Assembly (NCBI RefSeq): GCF_018613715.1
Contig: NZ_JAGGPT010000007.1
Span: forward strand, 62,001 to 126,000
DNA: 64,000 nucleotides
Source: Chryseobacterium sp. ISL-6
Lineage (GTDB): Bacteria; Bacteroidota; Bacteroidia; Flavobacteriales; Weeksellaceae
Direction of reading: 5' to 3'
Part shown: positions 43,130 to 52,179 of the stretch, piece by piece
Numbering within the stretch: position 1 is the stretch's first letter
Layout: the number at the start of each line of letters is the position of its first letter
Notes under the pieces: generated by a model
Seen by the model: only the letters and a program-made list of their open reading frames with translations
Told to the model about the DNA's origin: nothing
Databases searched by the model: none
Translations under genes and position numbers: made by a program

Positions 43130-43936
43130 TTAATTGATAGTGGAAACAATTCCTCCATTGATGTAATTTGTAGTACCTGTAATCCAGCGCGCTTCAGGAG
43201 ATACAAGATAGAGTGCCAAACCTGTAACATCTTGGACATTGCCAATGCCCCCGTCAATAGACATAGATTTAAGCCATGCAATGTTTTCATCTGATTCTGC
43301 AGGATAAAAAAACGAAGTATCAAGTGGCCCTGGCGCAATACAATTGACTGTTATCCCACGGTTCCCTATTTCTTTGGCAAGCGATTTCGAAAAATGCTCT
43401 AATGGAGCTTTACTTCCTGCATATCCAGCATACGTAGGCGCGAAAGCAGCTACCATTGTTGTTACGAAACTTAAAACTCGTCCATGATTAGCCATCTTTT
43501 GTGAGGCTTCTTTCAATAGAAAAAATGCTGCTTTTGCATTAACATTGAAGAGATCATCGAACTCAGTCTCTGTAAATTCAGCTAACGGCTTACGTATTAT
43601 TTTTCCAGCTGTATTGATAAGAATATCAACCTGTCCAAATTCGGCAAGCGCTGCATCAAAAAGTTGTGTGGCTTGTTCCGGCCGTGTTAAATCAGCCTGA
43701 AATACAATAGCTTCACCGCCGTATCCACGTACAACAGATGCGACCTCCTCGGCTTGTTCTCGCTTTGAATCACTATTATAATGAACAACAATCTTAGCCC
43801 CTTCTTGTGCCAATAATTCGGTCAGTGCTCTACCAACATTAGCTGATGCCCCCACCACAATTGCAACCTTGCCAACAAAACGGCGGGCTCCAGTGCTCGT
43901 TGCAGTTGGATAACTTGTTGAAGTTAAATCTTTCAT
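43130..43936 (-). CDS. Short-chain dehydrogenase/reductase (SDR)
   Basis: This 268-residue SDR has VGKVAIVVGASANVGRALTELLAQEG as cofactor motif, then VDILINTAGKIIRKPL. The catalytic set is FVTTMVA (Thr where Ser is usual) and Y...K in AGYAGSKAPLEHF, followed by PGPLDTSFFYP. It is closely similar in layout to the SDR at 42215 but has about 12 extra residues at its N-terminus. Base composition looks richer in GC than its neighbours, which may mean separate origin. It is the first gene of the leftward set and shares the AAAAAACACAAA leader; a region with TACC/GTAC repeats lies upstream. Confidence 0.88.
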   Translation of the reverse strand: MKDLTSTSYPTATSTGARRFVGKVAIVVGASANVGRALTELLAQEGAKIVVHYNSDSKREQAEEVASVVRGYGGEAIVFQADLTRPEQATQLFDAALAEFGQVDILINTAGKIIRKPLAEFTETEFDDLFNVNAKAAFFLLKEASQKMANHGRVLSFVTTMVAAFAPTYAGYAGSKAPLEHFSKSLAKEIGNRGITVNCIAPGPLDTSFFYPAESDENIAWLKSMSIDGGIGNVQDVTGLALYLVSPEARWITGTTNYINGGIVSTIN

Positions 43937-44005
43937 AATCTTTGTGTTTTTTAATTAAGAACTAAAGATATAAAAAAAAGCATTAATCACACTATTGGTT
44001 GAAGC

Positions 44006-44032
44006 TACCCATTTTTTTGTACAACCTGTACC
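44006..44032. promoter_or_regulatory. Possible operator upstream of the SDR set
   Basis: TACC, then GTAC and GTACC lie at regular intervals (TACCCATTTTTTTGTAC and TGTACAACCTGTACC). Palindromes of TACC/GGTA type with T-rich spacers occur at HxlR-type regulator sites. The region is about 80 bases upstream of the SDR start. This is a guess from pattern alone. Confidence 0.35.
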
Positions 44033-44050
44033 AAGTCCATTATACCATTT

Positions 44051-44373
44051 TTAATTTAATTTCGCCCAAGTAAAGTTTGATGTAATGCTTTCAGCTTTAT
44101 TAAATTCAACAAAGGTGCTTTTTAAATTTTCAATACTTTTTTCATTAATTGAAATGCCTGTTTGTAAATAAAAGTATATTTCTTTAAGATTTGGTTTTAT
44201 AAAATTATTTTGAAAATCTTCATCTAAGTTATCAAGAGCAGATTGTGATTTTATATAATTTTTAAGTCTTCTTCTTTTTACTGTTCTGTAAAATTTAATA
44301 CTGAAGTATTTAACAACGTTCCAATAATCACACCTGCAATAGGAGTTATGATTTTCATAATTTCGATGTTCAT
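44051..44373 (-). pseudogene. Small membrane protein gene broken by a one-base frameshift
   Basis: The minus-strand frame opens at ATG 44373 as MNIEIMKIITPIAGVIIGT. It then breaks; in the next frame the reading continues as VVKYFSIKFYRTVKRRRLKNY and on to a stop at 44051 with TSNFTWAKLN. Putting one base back near ACGTTGTTAAA gives an unbroken protein of about 107 residues with an N-terminal hydrophobic segment and a basic middle. The two parts join in sense (a hydrophobic segment ending IGT, then VKYF). A single-base deletion, a sequencing error or a programmed shift are all possible. I do not recognise the family. Confidence 0.6.
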
Positions 44374-44620
44374 AATTAAAGAGTTTTAGATCAAATTTAT
44401 TTTGTCTACTTGTGGTAATACAATACCCTTCAAAAAGAAAATATTATATTTGAAATGAAAAGGTAATTTTTTTCATCATTTGTGTTTTTTAAGTCTCTCT
44501 TTTTGTGGGAGGTTTTTGTATTAGGTCTAATTAAAAACCTTTACCAAAATTGTGGTATAGAACTGCGAAAAATTATATTAACTAATTTATTTATTAGTAA
44601 AGAAAACCTAAAGTGTATAT

Positions 44621-44652
44621 AAAAAGAATAACCCCTATAAATAGGGGTTATT
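44621..44652 (-). terminator. Rho-independent terminator of tRNA-Arg
   Basis: An 11-bp perfect stem (44627-44637 with 44642-44652) with a TAAA loop, followed on the minus strand by C and T5. It lies right after the tRNA 3' end. Confidence 0.85.
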
Positions 44653-44654
44653 TG

Positions 44655-44726
44655 TGACCGCAGAAGGACTCGAACCCTCACTGTCGGAGCCGAAATCCGA
44701 AGTTCTATCCATTAAACTATGCAGCC
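44655..44726 (-). tRNA. tRNA-Arg(TCG)
   Basis: The minus strand folds as a tRNA of 72 bases without encoded CCA. The acceptor stem is GGCTGCA with TGCGGTC (two G-T type pairs); the anticodon stem is TCGGA with TCCGA. The 7-base loop TTTCGGC gives anticodon TCG, reading CGA-type Arg codons. The T arm is GAGGG TTCGAGT CCTTC. It lies 61 bases after the stop of the barrel gene at 44788, on the same strand, and has its own terminator. The D-arm AATGGATAGAAC is typical of tRNA-Arg. Confidence 0.9.
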
Positions 44727-44787
44727 AGTTCAGGTAGTGAATTCTAGGACTTAGGTAATTTTTTACTTGTATCCTCCAATTTTACTA

Positions 44788-46554
44788 CTAGAAGGTAATC
44801 TTCACACCGCCCAAAATTTGAGCTCCCAACACTTTATATCCTTTATAGGTTTGATAGTTTGAGTTCAGAAGATTATTTCCGGTTGCGAAAATACTGAAAT
44901 TTTTGTGAAATTTATACTCTGCGGAAAGATTTAAATCAGCATAACCACCAACTTTGTCATTGGTATTCTCCGTAGACTGGTATACCATTGCCGGATTGGC
45001 TACTCCTTCAATTGAGTAAGAGTTTGTTGTTCTGTCACTTGCAAAGATTCCTTTGAATCCTAACAATAATTTTTTATCCAACATGCCATACTTAGCTCCG
45101 ATACTCGCATTGAATAATGGAACGTTATAAATGTTATCGAAGTTCTTCAAATTATATTTTGTGAAATGAAATTCACCGTCTAAAACAAGATTAGCTAAAG
45201 GAAAATACTGAATACTTCCTTTGATATCACTTACATTACCATCATCATAAATTGCAGAAAATGTATTTGCGAAATTATAAGCAGAGCGGTTCAATGTATA
45301 ATCGTTGTTGAATAAATCATTTGCTTTAAAGAAAAGAATATCTCTCATTTTCCCGAAACCAGCAGAGAAATCATATTTAATTGTTTCATCAATATCTCCT
45401 CTTAAACCTGCATAGAAATGATATTTTGTTTCCGTTGGCTTCAGCATCTGATCAGAAAGGATAAAAGGATTCTGCTGTAAAAGATCACTATAAGTATTCA
45501 GCTTTAAACCTCCATCTACCCCACCGTAGAATTTAAATTCTTTAGCAGCAGCAACCTGAAATTCAGCTTTTGGAAACCAATAGCTTTTATTATTTTTCAC
45601 CTGCTCCATCATAGTATTTGAATTTTTAGCATTCAAAAATGCAAATGAAGAACCTACCATCAAATAAGATTCTCCTTTAGCAAATGTAACTTTCGGATCT
45701 AAAGTAGCATTGAAAAAGTTGGATGAGTTTTTATCTCTGATGTCAAAATCTGTTTTTACGGTTTCTAATCCTACTCCTAAATCAGCATTCATCAGAATCC
45801 CATTTTTAGACAGTTCTACTGCATGTTTTGATAAATTAACCAAAACGGATGCCTGATTTTCCTGCGCATCAAAATGGTCTTTTAAAAATGATGATTTCAC
45901 CCGTACATCGTTTAAGATCTCATTAGAATAAAAATCATAGTATCCATTCACTTTAAACTGATTCACCCTTTGGTCCAAATCAATATCCGCAGCAGGTTCT
46001 AATGCGTAGATCCCATAATATTTATTATTATCCAATCCATATTGAGCATTCAAATTGAATTTCCCTTTTTCACCATAAGAATTTAAAAAAGCTCCAATAG
46101 ATGCCGAGCTCTGTTTAGAATCCCAGGCATATTCTTTTTTCAAACCTAAAGTCGAGAGAAAATGAACGTCTGCTCCTACTTCCAGTTTATTATTAAGTGT
46201 TTTAGAAATATTGGCATCACCAAGAATTTTTCCAAAATTCCCCATTCCAAATTGGAGATAGTTGTTTTGAGCTGTTCCCTCAAATTTTGGAGTTACATCC
46301 TGTCCCTGAATAGTCGAAGTTTTGAAGTCTGAAACCGCTGGAACATCCGTAATTTTATATTGTACAGGATTCTGAGATTTCTCTTCAGGCGGGTAATTCT
46401 TAATCGTTTCAATAGAAGTTTTTTTCTTTTCGATCTTTTTAACTTCCGGTTCTCTTTTTTTATTAAGAATCAGTTTCTCTTCTTTGATCTGGGAAAACGC
46501 AATCTGCGAAACCCCTAAAAATAATATGGATAATATTTGAATTCTTCTGTTCAT
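44788..46554 (-). CDS. Outer membrane beta-barrel protein, TonB-receptor-like
   Basis: The 588-residue protein has a signal peptide (the stretch IQILSILFLGVSQIAFSQ) and a charged low-complexity linker (KKREPEVKKIEKKKTS). A long run of amphipathic strands follows, such as LEVGADVHFLSTLGLKKEYAW and FKVNGYYDFYSNEIL, ending in GGVKITF with a final Phe. It lacks a plug domain, so it is not a full TonB receptor; it is better called a barrel of that group. It lies 69 bases downstream of the TPR gene and likely forms an operon with it. Partner proteins for the TPR protein in the outer membrane are a sensible reading. Confidence 0.8.
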   Translation of the reverse strand: MNRRIQILSILFLGVSQIAFSQIKEEKLILNKKREPEVKKIEKKKTSIETIKNYPPEEKSQNPVQYKITDVPAVSDFKTSTIQGQDVTPKFEGTAQNNYLQFGMGNFGKILGDANISKTLNNKLEVGADVHFLSTLGLKKEYAWDSKQSSASIGAFLNSYGEKGKFNLNAQYGLDNNKYYGIYALEPAADIDLDQRVNQFKVNGYYDFYSNEILNDVRVKSSFLKDHFDAQENQASVLVNLSKHAVELSKNGILMNADLGVGLETVKTDFDIRDKNSSNFFNATLDPKVTFAKGESYLMVGSSFAFLNAKNSNTMMEQVKNNKSYWFPKAEFQVAAAKEFKFYGGVDGGLKLNTYSDLLQQNPFILSDQMLKPTETKYHFYAGLRGDIDETIKYDFSAGFGKMRDILFFKANDLFNNDYTLNRSAYNFANTFSAIYDDGNVSDIKGSIQYFPLANLVLDGEFHFTKYNLKNFDNIYNVPLFNASIGAKYGMLDKKLLLGFKGIFASDRTTNSYSIEGVANPAMVYQSTENTNDKVGGYADLNLSAEYKFHKNFSIFATGNNLLNSNYQTYKGYKVLGAQILGGVKITF

Positions 46555-46623
46555 TACGTATTGTATTTATGTATTCACGTAAAATGTATTAATGAATAAT
46601 ACCGATGAATACGAAGTACATTT

Positions 46624-49587
46624 TTATTTTTTGATCTGTTTTTTCACTTCTTTAGCTTCTGCTACGATTTCCGGGAAATCCTTGTAGTTGGCAATGATCT
46701 GATCACAAGTATAACTTGCCTGATAATTATCTTTTAAGCCAATATAATTTTTAGCCATTATTACCAGAGCTTTAGCTCCCCAATATTCTTCGGAAGAATA
46801 ATTGTTCGCCAATTTGAAGATGGTTTCGTTGGAAGATTTGAAAGCTTTTCCTTTATTCTGGTAGAATGCTTTTGCATATAATGCTTCTGCCGCCACTTCT
46901 GTATTGGAAGACTTTTCAAGAGAAGCATATGCGGTCTGAGCATCTTTATCTTTGGAAGAGTTCATTAAGCTTCTTGCTTTGATCACTTTTGCCGTTTCAA
47001 TTACTGCTGCAGAGTTTTTTGTATTAGCAATGACATCATTAGCCAGTTTTTCAGCCTGTGAGAAATCTTTTTCTTCAGCATACATCTTCATCAATTCTAC
47101 GTTAGCATAGTTCTTAATATTAATATCAGAAGAGTTTTTAATGTTCTCTAAATATTTTTTGGCTTCGGCAGTATTACCTTGTGCTACATAAATCTGCGCT
47201 AAACGGGTCTGAGCATCATCCTGATAATCATTCTGAACGTTGGCAACCTCCTGCAACACTAATAATGCTTTTGTAGAATTATTCGTTTGATAATAACTTT
47301 CTCCCAATTCATATTTAGCCTGATAAAGGCCGTCTCCTGTTGGGTTTTGGGTTAAATATTTTTCGTAATAAGAAATAGCATTCTTGTAATCTTTCTTCGT
47401 GAAATATTGTTTTCCCGTAGAAAGATTGATCTCATCGATCTCTGAAGCATCTACATTAACCCCAATATTTTTAGCAAAGCTTTCGTACCCTGCAACATCA
47501 CCACTTTTAGTGAAAATTGGTTTCGCTGCCTGAACAATTTTCTGAGCATACGCTGTATTCTTATACTGGTCCCCAAGAGTTTTTAATTCAGCAATCGCCT
47601 TATCATTTTGATTCTGATCAATGTAATTCTGAGCTCTGTAAATAGATGCATTGGCAATTAAATCTTTATCTGAAGATGTTTTAATTACTTTAGCGAAATA
47701 ATCATTTGAATTCGCAAAATCATCCTGTGCTGCATATGCCGTACCTATTTCATATTGAGAATCATCATAATACTCAGATGTCGGATACTTAGATAAAAGT
47801 GATTTTAAACTGGTTATCTTTGCCTGAGTATCACCTTTAAATCCTAAAGCCATTCCTTTTTGATATAAAGTATAGTCTGTAGCATCTTCATTTTTATCAT
47901 AGATCGCAATTGCATCATTCAGCTCATTATTGGCATAATGAATATCTGCTAAACGAAGTTCTGCATCGTTTTTAAATTCCGGTTTAGGATTAGTTAAATA
48001 TTGTTTGAAATAAGTTTGTGCCTGATCAAACTTTTTAGATTTAAAATAAGCATAGCCAAGATCGTAAGGCAACTGTTGCTTTTCAGGGAAAGTTGCTGTA
48101 AGAAGTTTCTCATAACGGGCAATTGCAGAAGGATAATTTCCTTTCTGGTAATACGTCTGAGCCAGCCAGTATAAAGCTCTGCTGTTAAATTCTTTATTGA
48201 TGTTGAAAGCTAGACTTCTTAAAAAATACTTCTCAGCTTCATCATAATTTCCTTTGTTGAACTCTTCAGTTCCCAGTAAATAAGAAACTTCCTGATCTAC
48301 TTTGTCAATTTCAGGAGTGGAGCTTTGCAATCTGTCGATCGCATTGAGTGTTTCTTTATAATTTCCTGAGTACAAATAAGATTTCACCAAGAGAGACCTC
48401 ATCTCTGAAGCATTGTCTGCATTCTGATTTTCATTGATATAGCTTTGAATAACCCCTGATGCACTTTCAAAAGGGTTTCCGATATCGTAGCTTAATTTTG
48501 CATATTGTTCATGAGCGAGCTTTTTCACCTTCGCATCATAATCCATCTGATAAGAAGAACGGAATGCTGAAAGAGCTTCCTGTTTTTTATCAACTGCCAG
48601 ATAAGCATTCCCTAATTGGTAATAAGCATTTTGAGCCAATGCAGAATTGCTGTTTAAGAGCTGATTGTAATAAGAAACGGCTTCATCATATTTTTTCAAT
48701 TGTGCAGCTACAAATCCCATTTCATACAAGTCATTTTCAGAAGGACTCTGCTGAACACTCAGATAATCTTTTAAGTGCGGATACGCTGAAGTATAATCAT
48801 TCTTCATGAAATAACTTTCTCCAATGATCTTATGAACTTCCGCTTTATAAGAATCGGAAATATTTTCGTTCAATAACAGATTTCCTTCAGAGATCGCTTT
48901 ATCATAGTCCTTATCATTGTAATACATCTGAACATAATACGGGCGAACAAGTTTAGCATATTTAGGCTGATCTTTTACAGAATCAAAATACTGAAATGCT
49001 TTATCATTCTGTTTATTAGAATAATATAAGTGCCCAAGCATGTAAGCAATATCTCCTTTTTGCGATTCATCCGCAGATTTGTAAGCTTCCTCCAGGGCAT
49101 CAGTCGCTCCTTTAGAGTCTCCGGTCATGAATTTTGCGTACCCTAGTTTCAGAATATATTGTGTATTTTCCTCCTTTGAAAGCTGATACTGATTCACATT
49201 TTTTAAGGTCTCTAACGCCTTATCAAAATCTTTTTTAGCCAAATAATAATCCGCTAGTGGTAGATTAGCCTGAGCAAAATAAGCAGAATTCGGATATTCT
49301 TTAATAAAAGCAGTTAAACCTTCTTCAGCATGATTCTTCTGAAGGATCACTCCGATCACATTATCAAAAAACTGTGCAGCTTCTTTCTTAGACCTGGACA
49401 GATTTTGATTATAAAAATACTGTCTGGCATATTCGTATTGAGAAGCGTTGTATATTTTGGTCTGGTAAAGATTTTCGGCTAGATTGAATCTATAATTTTC
49501 TTTCTGGGTAAAGTATTGGGACTGTTGAGCATCGGAAATTCCGAAATAGATCACAGCAGCCGCTAAAAGTATTTTTTTTGATTTCAT
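46624..49587 (-). CDS. Exported TPR-repeat protein, 987 aa
   Basis: The protein has a signal peptide (SKKILLAAAVIYFGISDAQ) and about 25 tetratricopeptide units along its length. Examples are DKALETLKNVNQYQLSKEENTQYILKLGYAKF, YDEAVSYYNQLLNSNSALAQNAYYQLG and YPSAIARYEKLL. It ends in basic helical residues (AEAKEVKKQIKK). TPR arrays hold proteins in complexes; export suggests a periplasmic scaffold working with the barrel gene downstream. No catalytic motif is seen. Similar TPR plus barrel pairs occur across Flavobacteriia. Confidence 0.88.
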   Translation of the reverse strand: MKSKKILLAAAVIYFGISDAQQSQYFTQKENYRFNLAENLYQTKIYNASQYEYARQYFYNQNLSRSKKEAAQFFDNVIGVILQKNHAEEGLTAFIKEYPNSAYFAQANLPLADYYLAKKDFDKALETLKNVNQYQLSKEENTQYILKLGYAKFMTGDSKGATDALEEAYKSADESQKGDIAYMLGHLYYSNKQNDKAFQYFDSVKDQPKYAKLVRPYYVQMYYNDKDYDKAISEGNLLLNENISDSYKAEVHKIIGESYFMKNDYTSAYPHLKDYLSVQQSPSENDLYEMGFVAAQLKKYDEAVSYYNQLLNSNSALAQNAYYQLGNAYLAVDKKQEALSAFRSSYQMDYDAKVKKLAHEQYAKLSYDIGNPFESASGVIQSYINENQNADNASEMRSLLVKSYLYSGNYKETLNAIDRLQSSTPEIDKVDQEVSYLLGTEEFNKGNYDEAEKYFLRSLAFNINKEFNSRALYWLAQTYYQKGNYPSAIARYEKLLTATFPEKQQLPYDLGYAYFKSKKFDQAQTYFKQYLTNPKPEFKNDAELRLADIHYANNELNDAIAIYDKNEDATDYTLYQKGMALGFKGDTQAKITSLKSLLSKYPTSEYYDDSQYEIGTAYAAQDDFANSNDYFAKVIKTSSDKDLIANASIYRAQNYIDQNQNDKAIAELKTLGDQYKNTAYAQKIVQAAKPIFTKSGDVAGYESFAKNIGVNVDASEIDEINLSTGKQYFTKKDYKNAISYYEKYLTQNPTGDGLYQAKYELGESYYQTNNSTKALLVLQEVANVQNDYQDDAQTRLAQIYVAQGNTAEAKKYLENIKNSSDINIKNYANVELMKMYAEEKDFSQAEKLANDVIANTKNSAAVIETAKVIKARSLMNSSKDKDAQTAYASLEKSSNTEVAAEALYAKAFYQNKGKAFKSSNETIFKLANNYSSEEYWGAKALVIMAKNYIGLKDNYQASYTCDQIIANYKDFPEIVAEAKEVKKQIKK

Positions 49588-49709
49588 TCTTTATTTGAAT
49601 AAAAAAATTAGTCTATATAAGTTAACGAAAATATTAAAAACTTATTGTTTAAGCAAGTTTTAAAAGGTTTAATAATCAAAAATATCAATTGAATACATTT
49701 CACTATTTC

Positions 49710-49738
49710 ATGACAAAAATTGATTAATTTAGTGTCAT
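49710..49738. repeat. ATGACA/TGTCAT inverted repeat
   Basis: ATGACA (49710-49715) and TGTCAT (49733-49738) lie 17 bases apart in the divergent region between the TPR gene and the hydrolase gene. It could be an operator for either. This is a weak pattern that may be chance. Confidence 0.3.
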
Positions 49739-49825
49739 AAAAGATTAATTATTTCAATATAAAAATATCAAATTAAATTGTTTAATCTGACATCCATTTT
49801 ACAGCATCTAAAAACATACCATTAC

Positions 49826-52066
49826 ATGAAATTTAAAATACTTTTAGCATTAATATTTGTAAATCTGCTGCACGCCCAAAAGTTTTACTTTCCAAAAACT
49901 GCTGTGACGGACTCTACAATACTCGAAAAACAACTCCCTGTTCTTGCATCGGAACTTATGACCCAAAAGCCTTTGCTTAAACTTAAACAACAAAGTAAAG
50001 TTAACTTTTTGGATAACCTCTTCCGTTTGGAGATGCTTTCAAAAGATTATAAAAAATCTATAGCTACTTTATCAGATTATCGTAATGAATTCGCTGATCA
50101 TGATATGGTTGGAAATAAATTCATCGCTCACGAAGTCTATAGTTTAGCTAAATTAATTGAAAAGAGGGACAATATAACCTTCCACAATGCACTTCAAAAA
50201 GCATTTGATAAGAAATACAAAAGCCTCTCCGATAAATTGCTCGTTAGATTAGGCACCTATTTTGACGGAGATGTCAACAATTTCCGAAAGCTTTTTAAAA
50301 AGGCGATTGATAAACAAAAAGATAAAGACAGTATAGATTACCCGTCAGCTTTGGCGTTATGTAAAAGTTATTTAAGTTATAAAATATATGCCAGCATTAA
50401 GCCTCAGATAATGCAATTGCTGGCTGCAAAAGATCAGGAAAAATTCATTATTGAAACTAAGGATATTAAATTAAAAAGTGGAAATACCTTAACGATTACC
50501 ATTGTCAGAAAAAAAGAAAACAAAGCTCCACTCCCTGTTATTCTTAGCAATAACATCTACGCAGGACCAGTTGATGTACTTTTTGGAAAAAGAGCTGCCA
50601 TTTATAATTATGTAGGTGCAGTTATCAATACCCGTGGTAAAAGAAACAGTAATGATGAAAATAATCCTTTTGAAAATGAATCACAAGATCTTTATGAAGT
50701 TATAGATTGGGTAAGTAAACAACCCTGGAGTGATGGTAATGTTGGAATGATTGGTGGAAGTTACCTTGGTTTTAGTCAGTGGGCAGCTGTAAAAAAATTA
50801 CACCCAGCATTAAAAACGATTGTTCCTCAGGTAGCTGTAGGAATAGGAATAGATTACCCAGCTCAAAATAATATATTCATGAGCTATATGCTACAGTGGA
50901 TCAAGTATGTTACTAACAATAAATTTACAGATGAAGCTGACTTTAATAATTTCCCAAAATGGGATTCTATCAACACAGCATGGTACAAAAGCGGAAAATC
51001 ATTCAGAGCTTTAGACACTATAAGTGGTCAGCCCAACAAGATTTTTCAAAGATGGCTGGATCATCCGGGTTATGATGAATACTGGCAGAAAATGGTTCCT
51101 AATAAAGAAGATTTTGCTAACATAGATATTCCTATATTAACGACAACCGGTTATTATGATGATGATCAGATAGGAGCATTATCATATTTTAAAGCTCACC
51201 ATCAATACAATAAGAATGCTAATCATTATCTCGTAATAGGCCCTTATGACCATGGAGGCGCACAAAGTTTTGGATATACCTATGTCAGTGGAAATCGTAT
51301 CGATCCGGTTGCGAGAATAAGTATTGATGACCTTGCTTTTTCATGGTTTGATTACATTCTTAAAAATGGTAAGAAACCGGATCTTTTAAAAGATAAAATC
51401 AATTTCCAGGTGATGAATACCAACACATGGAAACACGTTCCTACCTTAGAAAAAATGCACACCTCAACCATCAAGTTTTATCTTCAGGATCATAAAGATA
51501 TTCCATCCGTTTTTACTCAGCCTCCAAATAAAAGTTTCACTAAACAAACCGTTGATTTTAAAAATAGGGATCAAAAAGATTCTTATCGTCTGGTAAGTAA
51601 AAAAGACAGTGTAAAAGCGACCAATTCAGTTTATTTTGAAAGTGAAGTCTTAGACAAAGATCTTATTATAAGTGGAAATCTATCCGGATTTTTTAATGTC
51701 TCTATTAACAAGAAAGATTTTGACACTGATACTTATTTATACCAAATACAACCGGATGGTAAATCTTTTTTACTATCAACACATATCGTAAGAGCCAGTT
51801 ATGCAAAAAACAATGCGGTTCGTCAACTTCTTGAACCAGGTAAAGTTGAACAAATCCCTATAAAAAATTCAATATTTATCAGTAAGAAAATAGAAAAAGG
51901 AAGCAAACTGGTATTATTGGTTGGCGTTAATAAGAATTCTGCATGGCAGATCAATTACGGAACAGGAAAAGATGTAAGTGATGAAACGATAAAGGACGCA
52001 AATGAACCATTGGAAATAAAATGGTATAATGACAGCTATGTGGAAATACCTATCTACAAAGAATAA
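49826..52066 (+). CDS. Exported CocE/NonD-family hydrolase (X-Pro dipeptidyl-peptidase type)
   Basis: The enzyme of about 746 residues begins at ATG 49826 with a signal peptide (MKFKILLALIFVNLLHAQ); an upstream TTG at 49778 is unlikely. After a helical N-terminal part comes the CocE/X-Pro alpha/beta-hydrolase fold: EVIDWVSKQPWSDGNVGMIGGSYLG with the nucleophile Ser, then TTTGYYDDDQIGAL (acid), and IGPYDHGG (histidine). A C-terminal jelly roll follows (VYFESEVLDKDLIISGNLSGFFNVSI). Relatives hydrolyse esters such as cocaine or cephalosporin esters, or peptides N-terminal to X-Pro. Export suggests peptide use in the periplasm. It is monocistronic. Confidence 0.9.
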   Translation: MKFKILLALIFVNLLHAQKFYFPKTAVTDSTILEKQLPVLASELMTQKPLLKLKQQSKVNFLDNLFRLEMLSKDYKKSIATLSDYRNEFADHDMVGNKFIAHEVYSLAKLIEKRDNITFHNALQKAFDKKYKSLSDKLLVRLGTYFDGDVNNFRKLFKKAIDKQKDKDSIDYPSALALCKSYLSYKIYASIKPQIMQLLAAKDQEKFIIETKDIKLKSGNTLTITIVRKKENKAPLPVILSNNIYAGPVDVLFGKRAAIYNYVGAVINTRGKRNSNDENNPFENESQDLYEVIDWVSKQPWSDGNVGMIGGSYLGFSQWAAVKKLHPALKTIVPQVAVGIGIDYPAQNNIFMSYMLQWIKYVTNNKFTDEADFNNFPKWDSINTAWYKSGKSFRALDTISGQPNKIFQRWLDHPGYDEYWQKMVPNKEDFANIDIPILTTTGYYDDDQIGALSYFKAHHQYNKNANHYLVIGPYDHGGAQSFGYTYVSGNRIDPVARISIDDLAFSWFDYILKNGKKPDLLKDKINFQVMNTNTWKHVPTLEKMHTSTIKFYLQDHKDIPSVFTQPPNKSFTKQTVDFKNRDQKDSYRLVSKKDSVKATNSVYFESEVLDKDLIISGNLSGFFNVSINKKDFDTDTYLYQIQPDGKSFLLSTHIVRASYAKNNAVRQLLEPGKVEQIPIKNSIFISKKIEKGSKLVLLVGVNKNSAWQINYGTGKDVSDETIKDANEPLEIKWYNDSYVEIPIYKE

Positions 52067-52141
52067 AGGTTTTTATTTATTTAAACCACACCATTTTACC
52101 TAAATATTGTGGTCTTCGCTGACAACCAACCAAAAAATCAT

Positions 52142-52149
52142 TACATTTG
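52142..52149 (+). promoter_or_regulatory. Bacteroidetes -7 promoter box
   Basis: TACATTTG fits TAnnTTTG and lies 31 bases before the permease ATG at 52180. Confidence 0.55.
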
Positions 52150-52179
52150 CTTTTTTTCAAACTCAAATATAGACATTGA

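Larger units (their letters stand above)
43937..44787. other. Intergenic region with broken gene and tRNA
   Basis: This stretch holds the promoter of the SDR set, a TACC/GTAC repeat region (44006-44032), the frameshifted small gene (44051-44373), a short frame MMKKITFSFQI (44444-44479) preceded by the same AAAAAACACAAA leader, the tRNA-Arg terminator and the tRNA-Arg itself. The rest is AT-rich with no gene. Confidence 0.6.

Noticed and set aside
44036..44044. TCCATTATA near the SDR set, like the half-site before the Old Yellow Enzyme gene
   Set aside because: No second half-site 21 bases away and the orientation is opposite to the SDR gene; probably chance.
44511..44541. AGGTTTTT / AAAAACCT repeat
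   Set aside because: Loop of about 14 bases and A/T-dominated arms without a T-run; no clear role.
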